From Gorillibacterium massiliense (GTDB lineage: Bacteria; Bacillota; Bacilli; Paenibacillales; NBRC-103111), in contig NZ_CBQR020000078.1 of the NCBI RefSeq assembly GCF_000455485.1, positions 1-58,179 on the forward strand: DNA of 58,179 bases. Reading direction: 5' to 3'. Below are positions 44,727 through 54,683 of the stretch, piece after piece (position 1 is the stretch's first letter; the number at the start of each line of letters is the position of its first letter). The notes under the pieces were generated by a model. It did no database searches. It had not been told where the DNA came from and saw nothing but the letters and a program-made list of their open reading frames with translations. A program made the translations under genes and the position numbers.

Positions 44727-44756
44727 ATTATAAACAGAGATTCAGGGAAATGTCAA
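44727..44756 (-). promoter_or_regulatory. Promoter of alaS
   Basis: On the minus strand TTGACA (44751-44756), 18-base spacer, TATAAT (44727-44732), both perfect. It lies about 110 bases upstream of the T-box stem I, leaving an extra 5' leader with a CGTCCTT/AAGGACG hairpin. Confidence 0.85.
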
Positions 44757-44796
44757 TGTTGGCGGGGTCAGGAGATCGGTCGTCGAGCTGCGGATA

Positions 44797-45867
44797 CTAC
44801 GGTGTCTTTTGCCGGATATAGTATTGAAACAAATATTGTACGAAAACTTTGATGACCGCGTAAAAAGGCACCGCCAAAATGAGCCCCATTATTCCTGCCA
44901 GCTCGCCCCCCACCAGGAGTACAAAGATGATGGTCATGGGATGCATATGCAGCGTTTTTCCCACCACCTGGGGCGAGATGACGTTGCCCTCCAATAGCTG
45001 TACCAGCCAGTTTACCAGCGCCACGTACAGCACCATTTTCCAGGACAAAGTAGCCGCAAAAAGCAATGCCGGAGCCGCTCCCAAATACGGCCCGAGATAC
45101 GGTATGATATTGGTCAGCGCCACAACGGAGGCAAACAGCAGTGGATAGGGCAAGCCGATAATCCAGTATCCGATCCACGCCAGAATCCCGACGATCAAAC
45201 AGACGAGGAACTGTCCCCGGACATAGCTACCTAAAGCCTCGTCAATCTCTCCGATGAGACGCACCGCATGCTTGCGGTGTTTTTTCGGGATGGCGGACAG
45301 GAGCCCTTTCTGGATAGTGTTGAAGTCCTTTAAGATGTAGAAAGCCAAAAACGGAATAATAAAAGCGATAAACAAGGCGTTAAGCGTATTTCCCAAGCCG
45401 TCAATGTAGTTGGAAATCCATCTGGAAAAGCCCGTCTCCATTTTGATCAAGGAGTTGTTGACGCCCGTCCGCACACTCTCCGGAAGATGTCGGTTTTCGT
45501 TGACTTGCGAGATAAAGGCTTGCGCTCTGGCCGTAAACTGGGGCAAATGCTCGTTTAATTCTTCCAGTTGCTTGATGAACATCGGAATCAGATTCATCAA
45601 GATGACGGCGGTCGAGGCGATAAAAGCAGCATAAATAAGCAGCACCGCAATGCTGCGGGGCACCTTGCGCTGATTGAGCAGAGAAACGATGGGATTAAGG
45701 ACATAAGAGATGATGATGGCGATAAAAAAAGGCGCCAATACCGCGCTGATGAACTTGTAAAGGTTAAGAAAAAGTGGCTTTAATTCAAGCAGCATGTAGA
45801 TGACCAGAAGTCCGAGCAGTGTCAGGACTAGAGCGCGAAACCAACGATTGTTATTTAATGAACTCAC
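44797..45867 (-). CDS. AI-2E family transporter-like membrane protein (YrrI-like)
   Basis: A 356-residue membrane protein with about seven or eight helices. Family marks are VLAPFFIAIIISYVLNPIV near residue 42, GLPYPLLFASVVALTNIIPYLGPYLGAAPA near 240 and NVISPQVVGKTLHMHPMTIIFVLLVGG near 300. The family contains putative exporters, including TqsA for autoinducer 2; no substrate is known for this branch. GTG start with GGAGGTG upstream. It precedes alaS on the same strand but alaS has its own promoter. Confidence 0.88.
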   Translation of the reverse strand: MSSLNNNRWFRALVLTLLGLLVIYMLLELKPLFLNLYKFISAVLAPFFIAIIISYVLNPIVSLLNQRKVPRSIAVLLIYAAFIASTAVILMNLIPMFIKQLEELNEHLPQFTARAQAFISQVNENRHLPESVRTGVNNSLIKMETGFSRWISNYIDGLGNTLNALFIAFIIPFLAFYILKDFNTIQKGLLSAIPKKHRKHAVRLIGEIDEALGSYVRGQFLVCLIVGILAWIGYWIIGLPYPLLFASVVALTNIIPYLGPYLGAAPALLFAATLSWKMVLYVALVNWLVQLLEGNVISPQVVGKTLHMHPMTIIFVLLVGGELAGIMGLILAVPFYAVIKVFVQYLFQYYIRQKTP

Positions 45868-45945
45868 ATGCTCACCTCCAGAGGGCAGACAGGCCCTCCT
45901 TCAGTATATGTGGATTATTTGCCGGCTAGTCCCGGGAAGTCCGTA

Positions 45946-46013
45946 AAACAATAGCACCCGAGTTTTGGAAGCGGGCTTGGCGGACAATCCAGCTTCCGGA
46001 ACTCGGGTGCTTG
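45946..46013 (-). terminator. Terminator after the zinc-ribbon gene
   Basis: AGCACCCGAGTT pairs with AACTCGGGTGCT over 12 bp with a large loop, followed by ATTGTTTT on the minus strand. Confidence 0.75.
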
Positions 46014-46039
46014 TTCATCTTTTCCTTATTATGCTTGCA

Positions 46040-46240
46040 TCAGTTAAAAAGCATCGGCTGCTCCGTCACGACATCCTCAAAAAAGAGATCGTCCAAAGAG
46101 CTTAACGTTCCATCCTCTTCCACTTGGTAAACGGACATCTTATCGCCGTTAACCGTCAGCTCAATGTAGCAACCCCAGCAGTAAAACTGGTGCGAGCCGA
46201 TTTTGCCGATATCCTTGGAATTGCAGTTCGGACAGTGCAT
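46040..46240 (-). CDS. Small zinc-ribbon protein of unknown function
   Basis: A 66-residue protein starting MHCPNCNSKDIGKIGSHQFYCWGCYIEL. The CPNC and CWGC pairs make a zinc ribbon; the rest is acidic with a hydrophobic end. I do not recognise a function. The ATG at 46240 gives the expected ribbon-first start; a GTG at 46252 would overlap the upstream stop as GTGA. It follows the PRC-barrel gene directly and probably shares its transcript. Confidence 0.65.
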   Translation of the reverse strand: MHCPNCNSKDIGKIGSHQFYCWGCYIELTVNGDKMSVYQVEEDGTLSSLDDLFFEDVVTEQPMLFN

Positions 46241-46248
46241 CTCTCGTA

Positions 46249-46770
46249 TCACCCGTTCTTCAAATTAATGTATGGCTTTACTTCCTGGCTGTAATGAACG
46301 GGCACGATAAACGCGTCATCGCCTTTCACCGCATCATCGGGAAAAGGGAGCCACTTGCGGCCTTCCGTTACATCGGACAGGAAGCCTTCAGATATTTCGA
46401 AGCCTACTATTCTTTTATCCATTTTTTCACCAAAGTAAACATCTTGGATGACACCAATTTCTTGTCCATTCTTCGTAAGAACAGGGAGTCCGATCCATTT
46501 TCGTTTTCCATCGCGCAGTTGGAAGGTCTCTTCTTCTTCGAAGAAATCTAGAAGAAAATCTTCCTCTGGCACAAGCACTGCATCCTCGCCAAAGGCGGAT
46601 ACCCGGTCCCATTCGATCCAACGCGGAGAAGTGAGCCACGTTCTTGTCTCCAATAAAACACCAAGCGCTTGAAGATTCTGACTAAAGACCATGTCTTTGA
46701 TGACACCGACCCGGTTTCCCGTATGAACATCGATGACTGGAAGTCCGACGATATCCAGCGCTTTGCGCAT
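46249..46770 (-). CDS. yrrD: PRC-barrel domain protein (YrrD-like)
   Basis: A 173-residue cytosolic protein with two PRC-barrel units: IVGLPVIDVHTGNRVGVIKDMVFS and WIGLPVLTKNGQEIGVIQDVYFG, about 80 residues apart. Such barrels usually act as adaptors; the function of YrrD is unknown. GAGGGG lies six bases before the ATG at 46770; longer in-frame starts (46776, 46842) are possible but less well placed. The gene lies between the cysteine desulfurase and AI-2E genes, the same order as in Bacillus. Confidence 0.85.
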   Translation of the reverse strand: MRKALDIVGLPVIDVHTGNRVGVIKDMVFSQNLQALGVLLETRTWLTSPRWIEWDRVSAFGEDAVLVPEEDFLLDFFEEEETFQLRDGKRKWIGLPVLTKNGQEIGVIQDVYFGEKMDKRIVGFEISEGFLSDVTEGRKWLPFPDDAVKGDDAFIVPVHYSQEVKPYINLKNG

Positions 46771-46879
46771 ATCCATCCCCTCTTCGTCCAATTTTACTGG
46801 TCCGGAACTAGCCGGCCCTCGTTTCGGAGTCATTTTGGGCAAAAAGGTTCTGGCTTATGCGTTTTAGAAAGTGCCGGTT

Positions 46880-48028
46880 CTATTCCTTACGTATTCGCCG
46901 CACGGAGGTTGCACAAATTTCTGCCGCGCGAATAATTTCTTCCTCTGTCGTCGACTCGGCAAAACTGAACCGCACCGCTGAATGCAATACCGCTTCAGGC
47001 AGCTGCATCGCCTTTAAAACATGGGACAGTTCAAGAGAACCCGACGTGCAGGCCGAACCGCTGGAGGCGGCGACGCCTCCCAAATCCAGATTCATCAGCA
47101 GGCTTTCCGAAGAAACGCCGGGAAAGCTAACGTTCAGAATATGCGGCAGCCGGTAATCGGTATTTCCATTTATAATGACGGTTTCCGCAGGCAAAAGGTT
47201 ACTTAACTCCTCCAGCATACGGCTGCGAATATTTTCAAGTTTGCGGCGTTTTTCCGGCAAATCGGCCAAAGCAAATTCAAGAGCAGCGGCAAAGCCGACG
47301 ATGCCCGGCAAATTTTCTGTACCGGCTCGCTTGCCCCGCTCCTGGAGCCCGCCGTAAAGCTGGGGAACCAGTTTCATTTTTTCTGAGCAATAAAGAGCCC
47401 CAATACCTTTCGGCCCGCCGATTTTATGGCCGGAAAAGCTCATCATATCGACGGAAAGCTCCTCGGGTTTGATTTCTTCCGTCCCCAAAGCTTGCACAGC
47501 GTCGCAGTGAAACGGGATGCCCATTTCCCGGGCAATGGCTCCGATTTCCGCGATCGGCTGCAGCGTTCCTACTTCGTTGTTTCCATACATAATGGTAATC
47601 AGATAAGTGTCAGGGCGGATTGCCTCGCGTACGGCTTCAGCGCTTACCCGGCCCGTATGATCAACAGGGAGATAGGTGACGGCGGTGCCCAACTGCTCCA
47701 GACGCTGGCAGGCATGCAGCACCGCATGATGCTCGATCTGCGTGGTGATGACGTGGCCGCGGTACTCTTTTGCAGCTCCCATTCCGAGAATGGCCAGATT
47801 GTCGCTTTCCGTTCCTCCGCTCGTAAAGATGAGCTGTCTTGAACGGACGCCAAAAAAAGCCGCGGTTTTATCCCGTGCTTCGGTTAAAGCGGCTTGGGCA
47901 TCCCGCCCAAACGCATGAATGCTGGAAGGATTGCCGAACCTTCCGGTGAATATTGGCAGCATCCTCTCCAGCACCCGGGGATCAGTTGGCGTCGACGCGG
48001 CATGATCCAAATAAATAGGCGTGTTCAT
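46880..48028 (-). CDS. iscS: Cysteine desulfurase (IscS/YrvO-like)
   Basis: A 382-residue PLP enzyme that takes sulfur from cysteine. It starts MNTPIYLDHAASTPTDPRV, with the PLP lysine in SFSGHKIGGPKGIGALY, IEHHAVLHAC for ring stacking and the mobile catalytic Cys in SSGSACTSGS. It is of the group I type. In Bacillus the homolog YrvO feeds MnmA for 2-thiouridine in tRNA, and mnmA lies close by here. TAGGAG precedes the ATG. It starts 16 bases after the cymR stop, so cymR and this gene form one operon. Confidence 0.95.
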   Translation of the reverse strand: MNTPIYLDHAASTPTDPRVLERMLPIFTGRFGNPSSIHAFGRDAQAALTEARDKTAAFFGVRSRQLIFTSGGTESDNLAILGMGAAKEYRGHVITTQIEHHAVLHACQRLEQLGTAVTYLPVDHTGRVSAEAVREAIRPDTYLITIMYGNNEVGTLQPIAEIGAIAREMGIPFHCDAVQALGTEEIKPEELSVDMMSFSGHKIGGPKGIGALYCSEKMKLVPQLYGGLQERGKRAGTENLPGIVGFAAALEFALADLPEKRRKLENIRSRMLEELSNLLPAETVIINGNTDYRLPHILNVSFPGVSSESLLMNLDLGGVAASSGSACTSGSLELSHVLKAMQLPEAVLHSAVRFSFAESTTEEEIIRAAEICATSVRRIRKE

Positions 48029-48043
48029 ACGGATCTCCTAAAA

Positions 48044-48463
48044 TTAAATGTAAAACATGTAGTTGTCATATTTGCCTTCGTCTTTAAACGAGACCAAGGA
48101 CTGCAGGGTAGTGTTGTCCAATACTTCGGCAATACTGTCGCGAATGCGCATCCACAGGTCACGCTTGGCCGGGTCGTCTTCATCGGTGAAATCAACGGGA
48201 CTGATAGGCCCTTCCAGCACCCGGATCACATCTCCAGAAGTGATCTGCTCTGCGCTTTTAGAAAGGATATAGCCGCCGTAGGCGCCGCGAATGCTCTTGA
48301 CCAGTCCGGCATTGCGAAGGGGGGCGATCAATTGCTCCAGGTAATGCTCCGACAAGCCATGCTTCTCAGCAATGCTTTTAAGCGAAGTCGGTCCCTCGCC
48401 AGTGCGGGCAGCCAACTCCATCATGATGGTTAAACCGTAACGTCCTTTGGTTGAAATTTTCAA
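48044..48463 (-). CDS. cymR: Rrf2-family cysteine-metabolism repressor CymR
   Basis: A 139-residue Rrf2 regulator. The start is taken as TTG at 48463 (read MKISTKGRYGLTIMMEL), with GAGGTG six bases upstream; the longer ATG frame adds residues that homologs lack. The winged helix spans residues 1-75 with LSEHYLEQLIAPLRNAGLVKSIRGAYGGY. There are no Fe-S cysteines in the IscR position, which fits CymR rather than IscR. CymR represses cysteine-synthesis and uptake genes together with CysK. It heads the operon with the desulfurase. Confidence 0.92.
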   Translation of the reverse strand: MKISTKGRYGLTIMMELAARTGEGPTSLKSIAEKHGLSEHYLEQLIAPLRNAGLVKSIRGAYGGYILSKSAEQITSGDVIRVLEGPISPVDFTDEDDPAKRDLWMRIRDSIAEVLDNTTLQSLVSFKDEGKYDNYMFYI

Positions 48464-48762
48464 AAAAGGCACCTCATTTATTGTCATTATGGGGTTAAGT
48501 CTGGGAACGATGAATAATAAGTATCAGTTTTACCCAACTTTGAGCATTCTAAGCAGCTGAATCCTGCGGGTTCTGTATCGAATCGGAAAATATTTAACTA
48601 TCCCCATCGGATATATGCTATCATAAACCCTGCTTTCTGAAAACGCCATGCTGCGGACAATCATGAAAAACATTGAAGAGATGTGTTACAATAGACACAC
48701 ATTCGTTCGCCTCTAGCGATGATGAATGAGTGCAGAAACGGCAAAGCCGCTTGAACAAATAA

Positions 48763-50010
<1,248 letters not shown>

Positions 50011-50035
50011 GTTGCTTTTGATCATTGAACATGAA

Positions 50036-50074
50036 AACGCCCCTTCACTTACGCGTGAAGAGGGCGTTTTTTTC
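50036..50074 (+). terminator. Terminator of mnmA
   Basis: AACGCCC-TTCAC pairs with GTGAA-GGGCGTT, followed by a T run, 26 bases after the stop. Confidence 0.85.
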
Positions 50075-50094
50075 GCGGAGAAAGAGTAAAACTC

Positions 50095-50550
50095 CTATAA
50101 TTCCATCGTCATATATAGACTGTAGGGGTCATCGGTATAATCCGCAAATGGCCCGCAATATTGGAAGCCGTACTTTTCATATAGACTTACCGCGGGTTTA
50201 AAATCTTCGGTGGAGCCTGTTTCCAAACTTAACCGCCGATAACCGCGCAGTTTGGCTTCCCCGATGATATGAGCGAGCATATATCCAGCAACCCCCTTGC
50301 GCAGGTGTGCGGATGCCGTCCGCATGGACTTCAACTCGCCATTCTCCTTATCCAATTCCTTTAGCGCGCCGCAGCCGACCAAATCGCCTTGTTCCCACGC
50401 ACTCCAGAAGGTAATATCCGGTTTTTTCAACCCATCCAAATTGAGTGCATGTACGCTTTCCGGCGGCGTGGTTTCAAACATACCTTTTAAATGTTCGGCA
50501 ATAAGCGCAGTCACTTCCGGTCCTGACAGATCATCCACTTTGATATCCAC
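50095..50550 (-). CDS. GNAT-family N-acetyltransferase (YsnE-like)
   Basis: A 151-residue acetyltransferase with the GNAT fold. The acetyl-CoA loop reads RKGVAGYMLAHIIGEAKLRG, followed by LETGSTEDFKPAVSLYEKYGF. The N-terminal TPPESVHALNLDGLKKPDITFWSAWE matches the YsnE group, one member of which has been linked to indole-acetate formation; the true substrate is unclear. GTG start at 50550 with GGAG eight bases upstream; an earlier in-frame GTG at 50559 is less likely. The gene faces mnmA convergently. Confidence 0.85.
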   Translation of the reverse strand: MDIKVDDLSGPEVTALIAEHLKGMFETTPPESVHALNLDGLKKPDITFWSAWEQGDLVGCGALKELDKENGELKSMRTASAHLRKGVAGYMLAHIIGEAKLRGYRRLSLETGSTEDFKPAVSLYEKYGFQYCGPFADYTDDPYSLYMTMEL

Positions 50551-50625
50551 ATTAATCACTCCACTATTTCTCTTGTTTTTTTCCAGTATATATCATGGGA
50601 GATTATCTGTCATAAGTTTCTCAAA

Positions 50626-50665
50626 AGAAAAACAGCCCGGAACCATGAAAGGTTCCAGGCTGTTT
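50626..50665 (-). terminator. Terminator of the xyloglucanase gene
   Basis: On the minus strand AACAGCCTGGAACC pairs with GGTTCCGGGCTGTT (one G-T pair), followed by TTTC. Confidence 0.8.
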
Positions 50666-50676
50666 CTTTACCTTAA

Positions 50677-53600
50677 TTAAGGTTCAATGCCCCATTGAAG
50701 CGCACCGGATACGTACCCAGGCACCTTGCTCCAATCGGTGTAGGCCGTTGAAGCGGAGTTAAAGGAATAATCGCCCGTTTGGGTGTAGTTGCTCCAGTCG
50801 GTCTTGTTGATCCGTGTTTGAATCTCAATGCTTGCTCCCGCCGCCAATGAGCCCGCCGCGCTTGTAAACCCGATCTCGACATAATAGTCAGCACCGGTTT
50901 TCGCAGTCGGCATGCTCACGAACGTCCCGGTCACATTAGAGCTCCCGATGGTTGACCAGTCGCACCAGAAATTTTGCGTCGTGATTCCCGGGTCTACGGT
51001 GTAATAATAGCGCAGCTTGACATCAGCCAGGGAGATGGCCGTTGTCCCCGTATTGGTGAGCTTATACCGGGGATTCAACGTATTGATGGAAGCGGTCGTA
51101 TTGCCGTTGTACATCTGAACTTTGATAGAGCCGGTGGTTGTCGTTGTCGTATCGACAACGGTTACGGCCAGAACGGGGTCGGTACCGGCGCTGAAGTCGA
51201 AAGTCAGATTCACTGTACCCACCGCCAGTGTAGCCAAGTAGCTCTTGTTGATCGTCACCGTCGTGCCGGACACGGTGTAATCGGTTCCGGAGACAAGCGA
51301 CGCCGTTCCGTTCTTGATGCCGCTGAGGGTGTTGCCGTTCAGCGTCATCGTCACGGCGATGTTCGCCTGATTGGCCGTTTTCTTATCAAAGGTGGCCGTC
51401 GTCGGCGTGATGGTGGAATTGCTTGTTGTCGTTGTCGTATCGACAACGGTCACAGCCAGAGCAGGATCGGTACCGGCGCTAAAGTCAAACGTCAGGTTGA
51501 CTGTGCCCACGGCCAAAGTAGCCAAGTAGCTCTTATTGATCGTCACCGTTGTGCCAGATAAGGTGTAATCGGTTCCGGAGACAAGCGAAGCTGTTCCGTT
51601 CTTAATGCCGCTGAGGGTGTTGCCGTTCAGCGTCATGGTTACGGCAATATTAGCCTGGTTAGCGGTATTTTTGTCGAAGGTAGCCGTTGTCGGCGTAATG
51701 GTGGAATTGCTTGTTGTCGTTGTCGTATCGACAACGGTTACGGCCAGAACGGGGTCGGTACCGGCGCTGAAGTCAAAAGTCAGATTAACTGTACCCACAG
51801 CTAATGTAGCCAAGTAGCTCTTGTTGATCGTCACCGTCGTGCTGGACACGGTGTAGTCGGTTCCGGAGACAAGCGAAGCTGTTCCGTTCTTAATGCCGCT
51901 GAGGGTGTTGCCGTTCAGCGTCATGGTTACGGCGATGTTCGCCTGGTTAGCCGTTTTCTTGTCGAAAGTGGCCGTTGTCGGCGTGATGGTGGAATTATTC
52001 GTCGTAGTACCCGCCGGGTCACCGTAAATGATGCCGCGTCCGTTCGTTCCGACATAGACTCGCCCGTACAGTTTGGGATCACCGGTAATCGCACTGTTGG
52101 TGGAGCCGTATTGATGCAAGTCGTCGTTAATCCGGACCCAACTTGCACCTGCGTCGTCGGAACGGTAAAAGCCTCTAACATTATCGATCTTGGCCGATGT
52201 ATACAGCGCCATGTAGGTATTTCCGGGTGCAGCTTTGCCGAAGCCGACCACATCCGCTTCCTGCACGTTGGAGAGCTTCGTAAACGACGCCCCGGAGTTA
52301 GTCGAATGCCACAGGCCATAAATGCCGCTTGTCGTACTCCCTCCCGCCAGCCAGATATCCCCTTCCACGCCCGGCATGGCTTTGAAGTTCAAAGCCCCGT
52401 CGGTGGGAAGTCCAGTTGCAGCGGTCTGGGTAAAGGATGCGCCGGCATTGGTGCTCACATAGAATTTTCCGGCCGAGGAGGCATAGAATTTGGTCTTGTT
52501 AACGCGGTCTGCAGCGATTTTCGCTCCTGCAGGAACGCCGGTGCTGGCTGTCCAGGAGTTGCCGCTGGTGGAATAGAACACACCTACATCCGAAGTACTC
52601 CACAATAAGGAGCTGCCGTCTGCTGCCACGGCGATCATGCCGCCGCCTTTCGTTCCGGACGGCTCGCCGCTGGGATTATACCAGTTACTTCCGCCATCAT
52701 AGGAAAGGGCAACGGATTTCCCATTGGGATAGGCCTTATAGTCGTTGTACCCGACCTTGGCCATAAACGTCGGATTCAGCTCAGCAAAATCGATGCTCGA
52801 TGTGCTGGTGGGATTGGTCAGCATTTTGCTGGGAACGACGGTCACATCCGCATGCCGGAAACCGGACACGTCGCCTACGGCGCTGACCAATGGCGCTCCG
52901 CTGGGCGGGCTGACCAAATCCATGACCGCTTCTTCTTCAATTCCTTTTGCCATGACGGAGATATTGATCTTGCCACCCGAATCCCAAGCGGTCAAATTGT
53001 TCGTGCTGTAAAGCGTCGCTCCCGTTCCGTACATCATACGGTCGGAATTGAAGGGGTCGATTTCCAGATCCCCGACCATCCAGCCGAGCTTCGGCGTAAT
53101 TTCCGGCAATTGCGGATTGGTGGCGAAATCAAGCCACGGCGCCGCCGATATATCCTGCGTATAGCGGTAAGAACGGTTCGGATACCCGTTCCAATCCCAG
53201 ATTCTTGTCCAGGTGGTACCGCCGTCCGTACTCCGGAAAATGATCGTATCCGGCCACCACGAATTCAACGCAGCGACCATGAGCGTATTCGGATGCTGGG
53301 CATCGATGGCCAAACCGCCGTATCCGTAATAGTTATCGCTGCTGCTGCTCGCCACGGGGCTGATATCCGTCCAAACTCCTGTAGACGTGTTATATTTCCA
53401 TACTTGACCCTTGGTGCCGTCGTACGGGCCGATGCCGTCGCTGTAGGTAATAAACAGGTTGCCGGTGGAGGCGAGTACACCGTGATGGGGCAAATAGCCT
53501 GTCGGTTGACCGGCGACAGCCGCCCAAGTCGCTCCGCCATCGGTGCTGCGGTAGATGCTGTTCGCTTTGTCTGCTACACCAACGTAAATCGTCTTTGTTG

Positions 53601-54312
53601 CAGTCCCGGAAGTGCTGCTAGTTGGATCGAAGGTAATCCAGGCCAGCCCCATGATATCGCTTTGATAGCTGTTGGAGGGATCCTGCACATACGTACCGGG
53701 GTTCGGGAAGCTGGTGACTTTGCTCCAGGTAACGCCGTAGTCCGTGCTTTTCCACAGGCCATTACCGCTCCGCGCTCCGAAAAAGAGGACGCTGTTCTTG
53801 TTCGGATCGATCGCCAGCCGTTCGCCCATGGAGCGTCCGGGCATATTGCCACCGACCTTGAAGGGCAACTGAGTCCATTGCCAAGTGTCGCCCTTGTCGG
53901 TGGAACGCCCAATATATCCGTTATTGGGGTCCCAATCGTTGGTGTAGGTGCCGGCTGCGATATAGACGCGGTTCGGATCAACCGGGTCGGTGGCCAGGGC
54001 ATCCACCCCGTACTTGCTCCAATCGGTCCAGCCGACAAAATCGAGCAGTTGTTTCCAACTGCTAGTGGTAGAATTCCAGCGGTAGACGCCGCCGATATCG
54101 GTGCGGGCATAGATCAAATCTTTTTGCGCCGTATTGAAAATAATCCCCGGAATGAAGCCGCCGCCTGCGCCGGTGTTGACATTGTTCCAGTTATAAGCCA
54201 CGCTTGGAGCAGCGTGGGCAATAGACGGTGTGTAGGTTGTGTAAGCACTTACAAGAATAAAGAAGCCTACTAAAGCACAAAACACTCTTTTCATTCGCTT
54301 GCCGATCATCAT
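50677..54312 (-). CDS. Secreted GH74 xyloglucanase with three X2 modules and a CBM3
   Basis: A 1211-residue secreted enzyme that cuts xyloglucan side-chain-bearing beta-1,4-glucan. A signal peptide (about 1-35, ending SIAHAA) is followed by GH74 (about 38-765) with many RSTDGGxTW-type repeats of the twin beta-propeller. ARTDIGGVYRW and SAVGDVSGFRH hold the Asp pair expected to be catalytic. Residues ~770-1057 are three tandem X2-type Ig-like modules, each opening NSTITPTTATFDK. A C-terminal CBM3 (about 1060-1211, starting GSIKVQMYNGNT) binds cellulose. GGAGG lies just before two adjacent ATGs (54312, 54309). No other plant-wall genes lie nearby. A cre-like site lies about 150 bases upstream. 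Confidence 0.95.
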   Translation of the reverse strand: MMIGKRMKRVFCALVGFFILVSAYTTYTPSIAHAAPSVAYNWNNVNTGAGGGFIPGIIFNTAQKDLIYARTDIGGVYRWNSTTSSWKQLLDFVGWTDWSKYGVDALATDPVDPNRVYIAAGTYTNDWDPNNGYIGRSTDKGDTWQWTQLPFKVGGNMPGRSMGERLAIDPNKNSVLFFGARSGNGLWKSTDYGVTWSKVTSFPNPGTYVQDPSNSYQSDIMGLAWITFDPTSSTSGTATKTIYVGVADKANSIYRSTDGGATWAAVAGQPTGYLPHHGVLASTGNLFITYSDGIGPYDGTKGQVWKYNTSTGVWTDISPVASSSSDNYYGYGGLAIDAQHPNTLMVAALNSWWPDTIIFRSTDGGTTWTRIWDWNGYPNRSYRYTQDISAAPWLDFATNPQLPEITPKLGWMVGDLEIDPFNSDRMMYGTGATLYSTNNLTAWDSGGKINISVMAKGIEEEAVMDLVSPPSGAPLVSAVGDVSGFRHADVTVVPSKMLTNPTSTSSIDFAELNPTFMAKVGYNDYKAYPNGKSVALSYDGGSNWYNPSGEPSGTKGGGMIAVAADGSSLLWSTSDVGVFYSTSGNSWTASTGVPAGAKIAADRVNKTKFYASSAGKFYVSTNAGASFTQTAATGLPTDGALNFKAMPGVEGDIWLAGGSTTSGIYGLWHSTNSGASFTKLSNVQEADVVGFGKAAPGNTYMALYTSAKIDNVRGFYRSDDAGASWVRINDDLHQYGSTNSAITGDPKLYGRVYVGTNGRGIIYGDPAGTTTNNSTITPTTATFDKKTANQANIAVTMTLNGNTLSGIKNGTASLVSGTDYTVSSTTVTINKSYLATLAVGTVNLTFDFSAGTDPVLAVTVVDTTTTTSNSTITPTTATFDKNTANQANIAVTMTLNGNTLSGIKNGTASLVSGTDYTLSGTTVTINKSYLATLAVGTVNLTFDFSAGTDPALAVTVVDTTTTTSNSTITPTTATFDKKTANQANIAVTMTLNGNTLSGIKNGTASLVSGTDYTVSGTTVTINKSYLATLAVGTVNLTFDFSAGTDPVLAVTVVDTTTTTTGSIKVQMYNGNTTASINTLNPRYKLTNTGTTAISLADVKLRYYYTVDPGITTQNFWCDWSTIGSSNVTGTFVSMPTAKTGADYYVEIGFTSAAGSLAAGASIEIQTRINKTDWSNYTQTGDYSFNSASTAYTDWSKVPGYVSGALQWGIEP
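51141..52004 (-). repeat. Three tandem 288-bp repeats encoding X2 modules
   Basis: The landmark ATCGACAACGG recurs at 51151, 51439 and 51727, exactly 288 bases apart. The units differ at only a small share of positions, mostly synonymous changes. This points to recent duplication or gene conversion inside the gene. Confidence 0.9.
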
Positions 54313-54451
54313 GAAACCTCCTCGTTTTGGTTTATTCCAGATAAAGAGGCTGCTGCGTCGAACATCGCTTTACCAGGTATAGGCTGCATTGGTGTCTGAG
54401 GGGCAATCACCGCCGTTCAAGTGAATTCGTTTGTGCATTATGTCATTGACT

Positions 54452-54465
54452 TGTATGCGCTTACA
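54452..54465 (-). promoter_or_regulatory. Candidate cre (CcpA) site of the xyloglucanase gene
   Basis: The minus strand reads TGTAAGCGCATACA, one mismatch from the cre pattern, inside the perfect 6-bp arms CTTGTA/TACAAG. It overlaps a possible -35 (TTGTAA) that is followed 18 bases on by CATAAT. Catabolite repression fits a polysaccharide-degrading enzyme. Confidence 0.55.
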
Positions 54466-54635
54466 AGTATAGCTCTTGTCCAATATTTTCCATACTCTAA
54501 TTTTTCATGTGAAAATCCCCTCTAAATTGGATATTTCAGGATATTCCTTAGGCAAAAACGGCAATGTTATAAAAGAAACGGAAGCAGCGTGGCGGCACGA
54601 AAGCAGTACCTGCTGTTCGCTCCCTGTGCAAACCT

Positions 54636-54671
54636 AAAAATGCCTCGTTCACCTTGGTGAAACGAGGCGTC
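54636..54671 (-). terminator. Terminator of the XRE regulator gene
   Basis: On the minus strand CGCCTCGTT-CAC pairs with GTG-AACGAGGC, then ATTTTT. The stretch 54313-54635 otherwise holds only the xyloglucanase promoter region. Confidence 0.7.
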
Positions 54672-54683
54672 TTTACACCTGAT

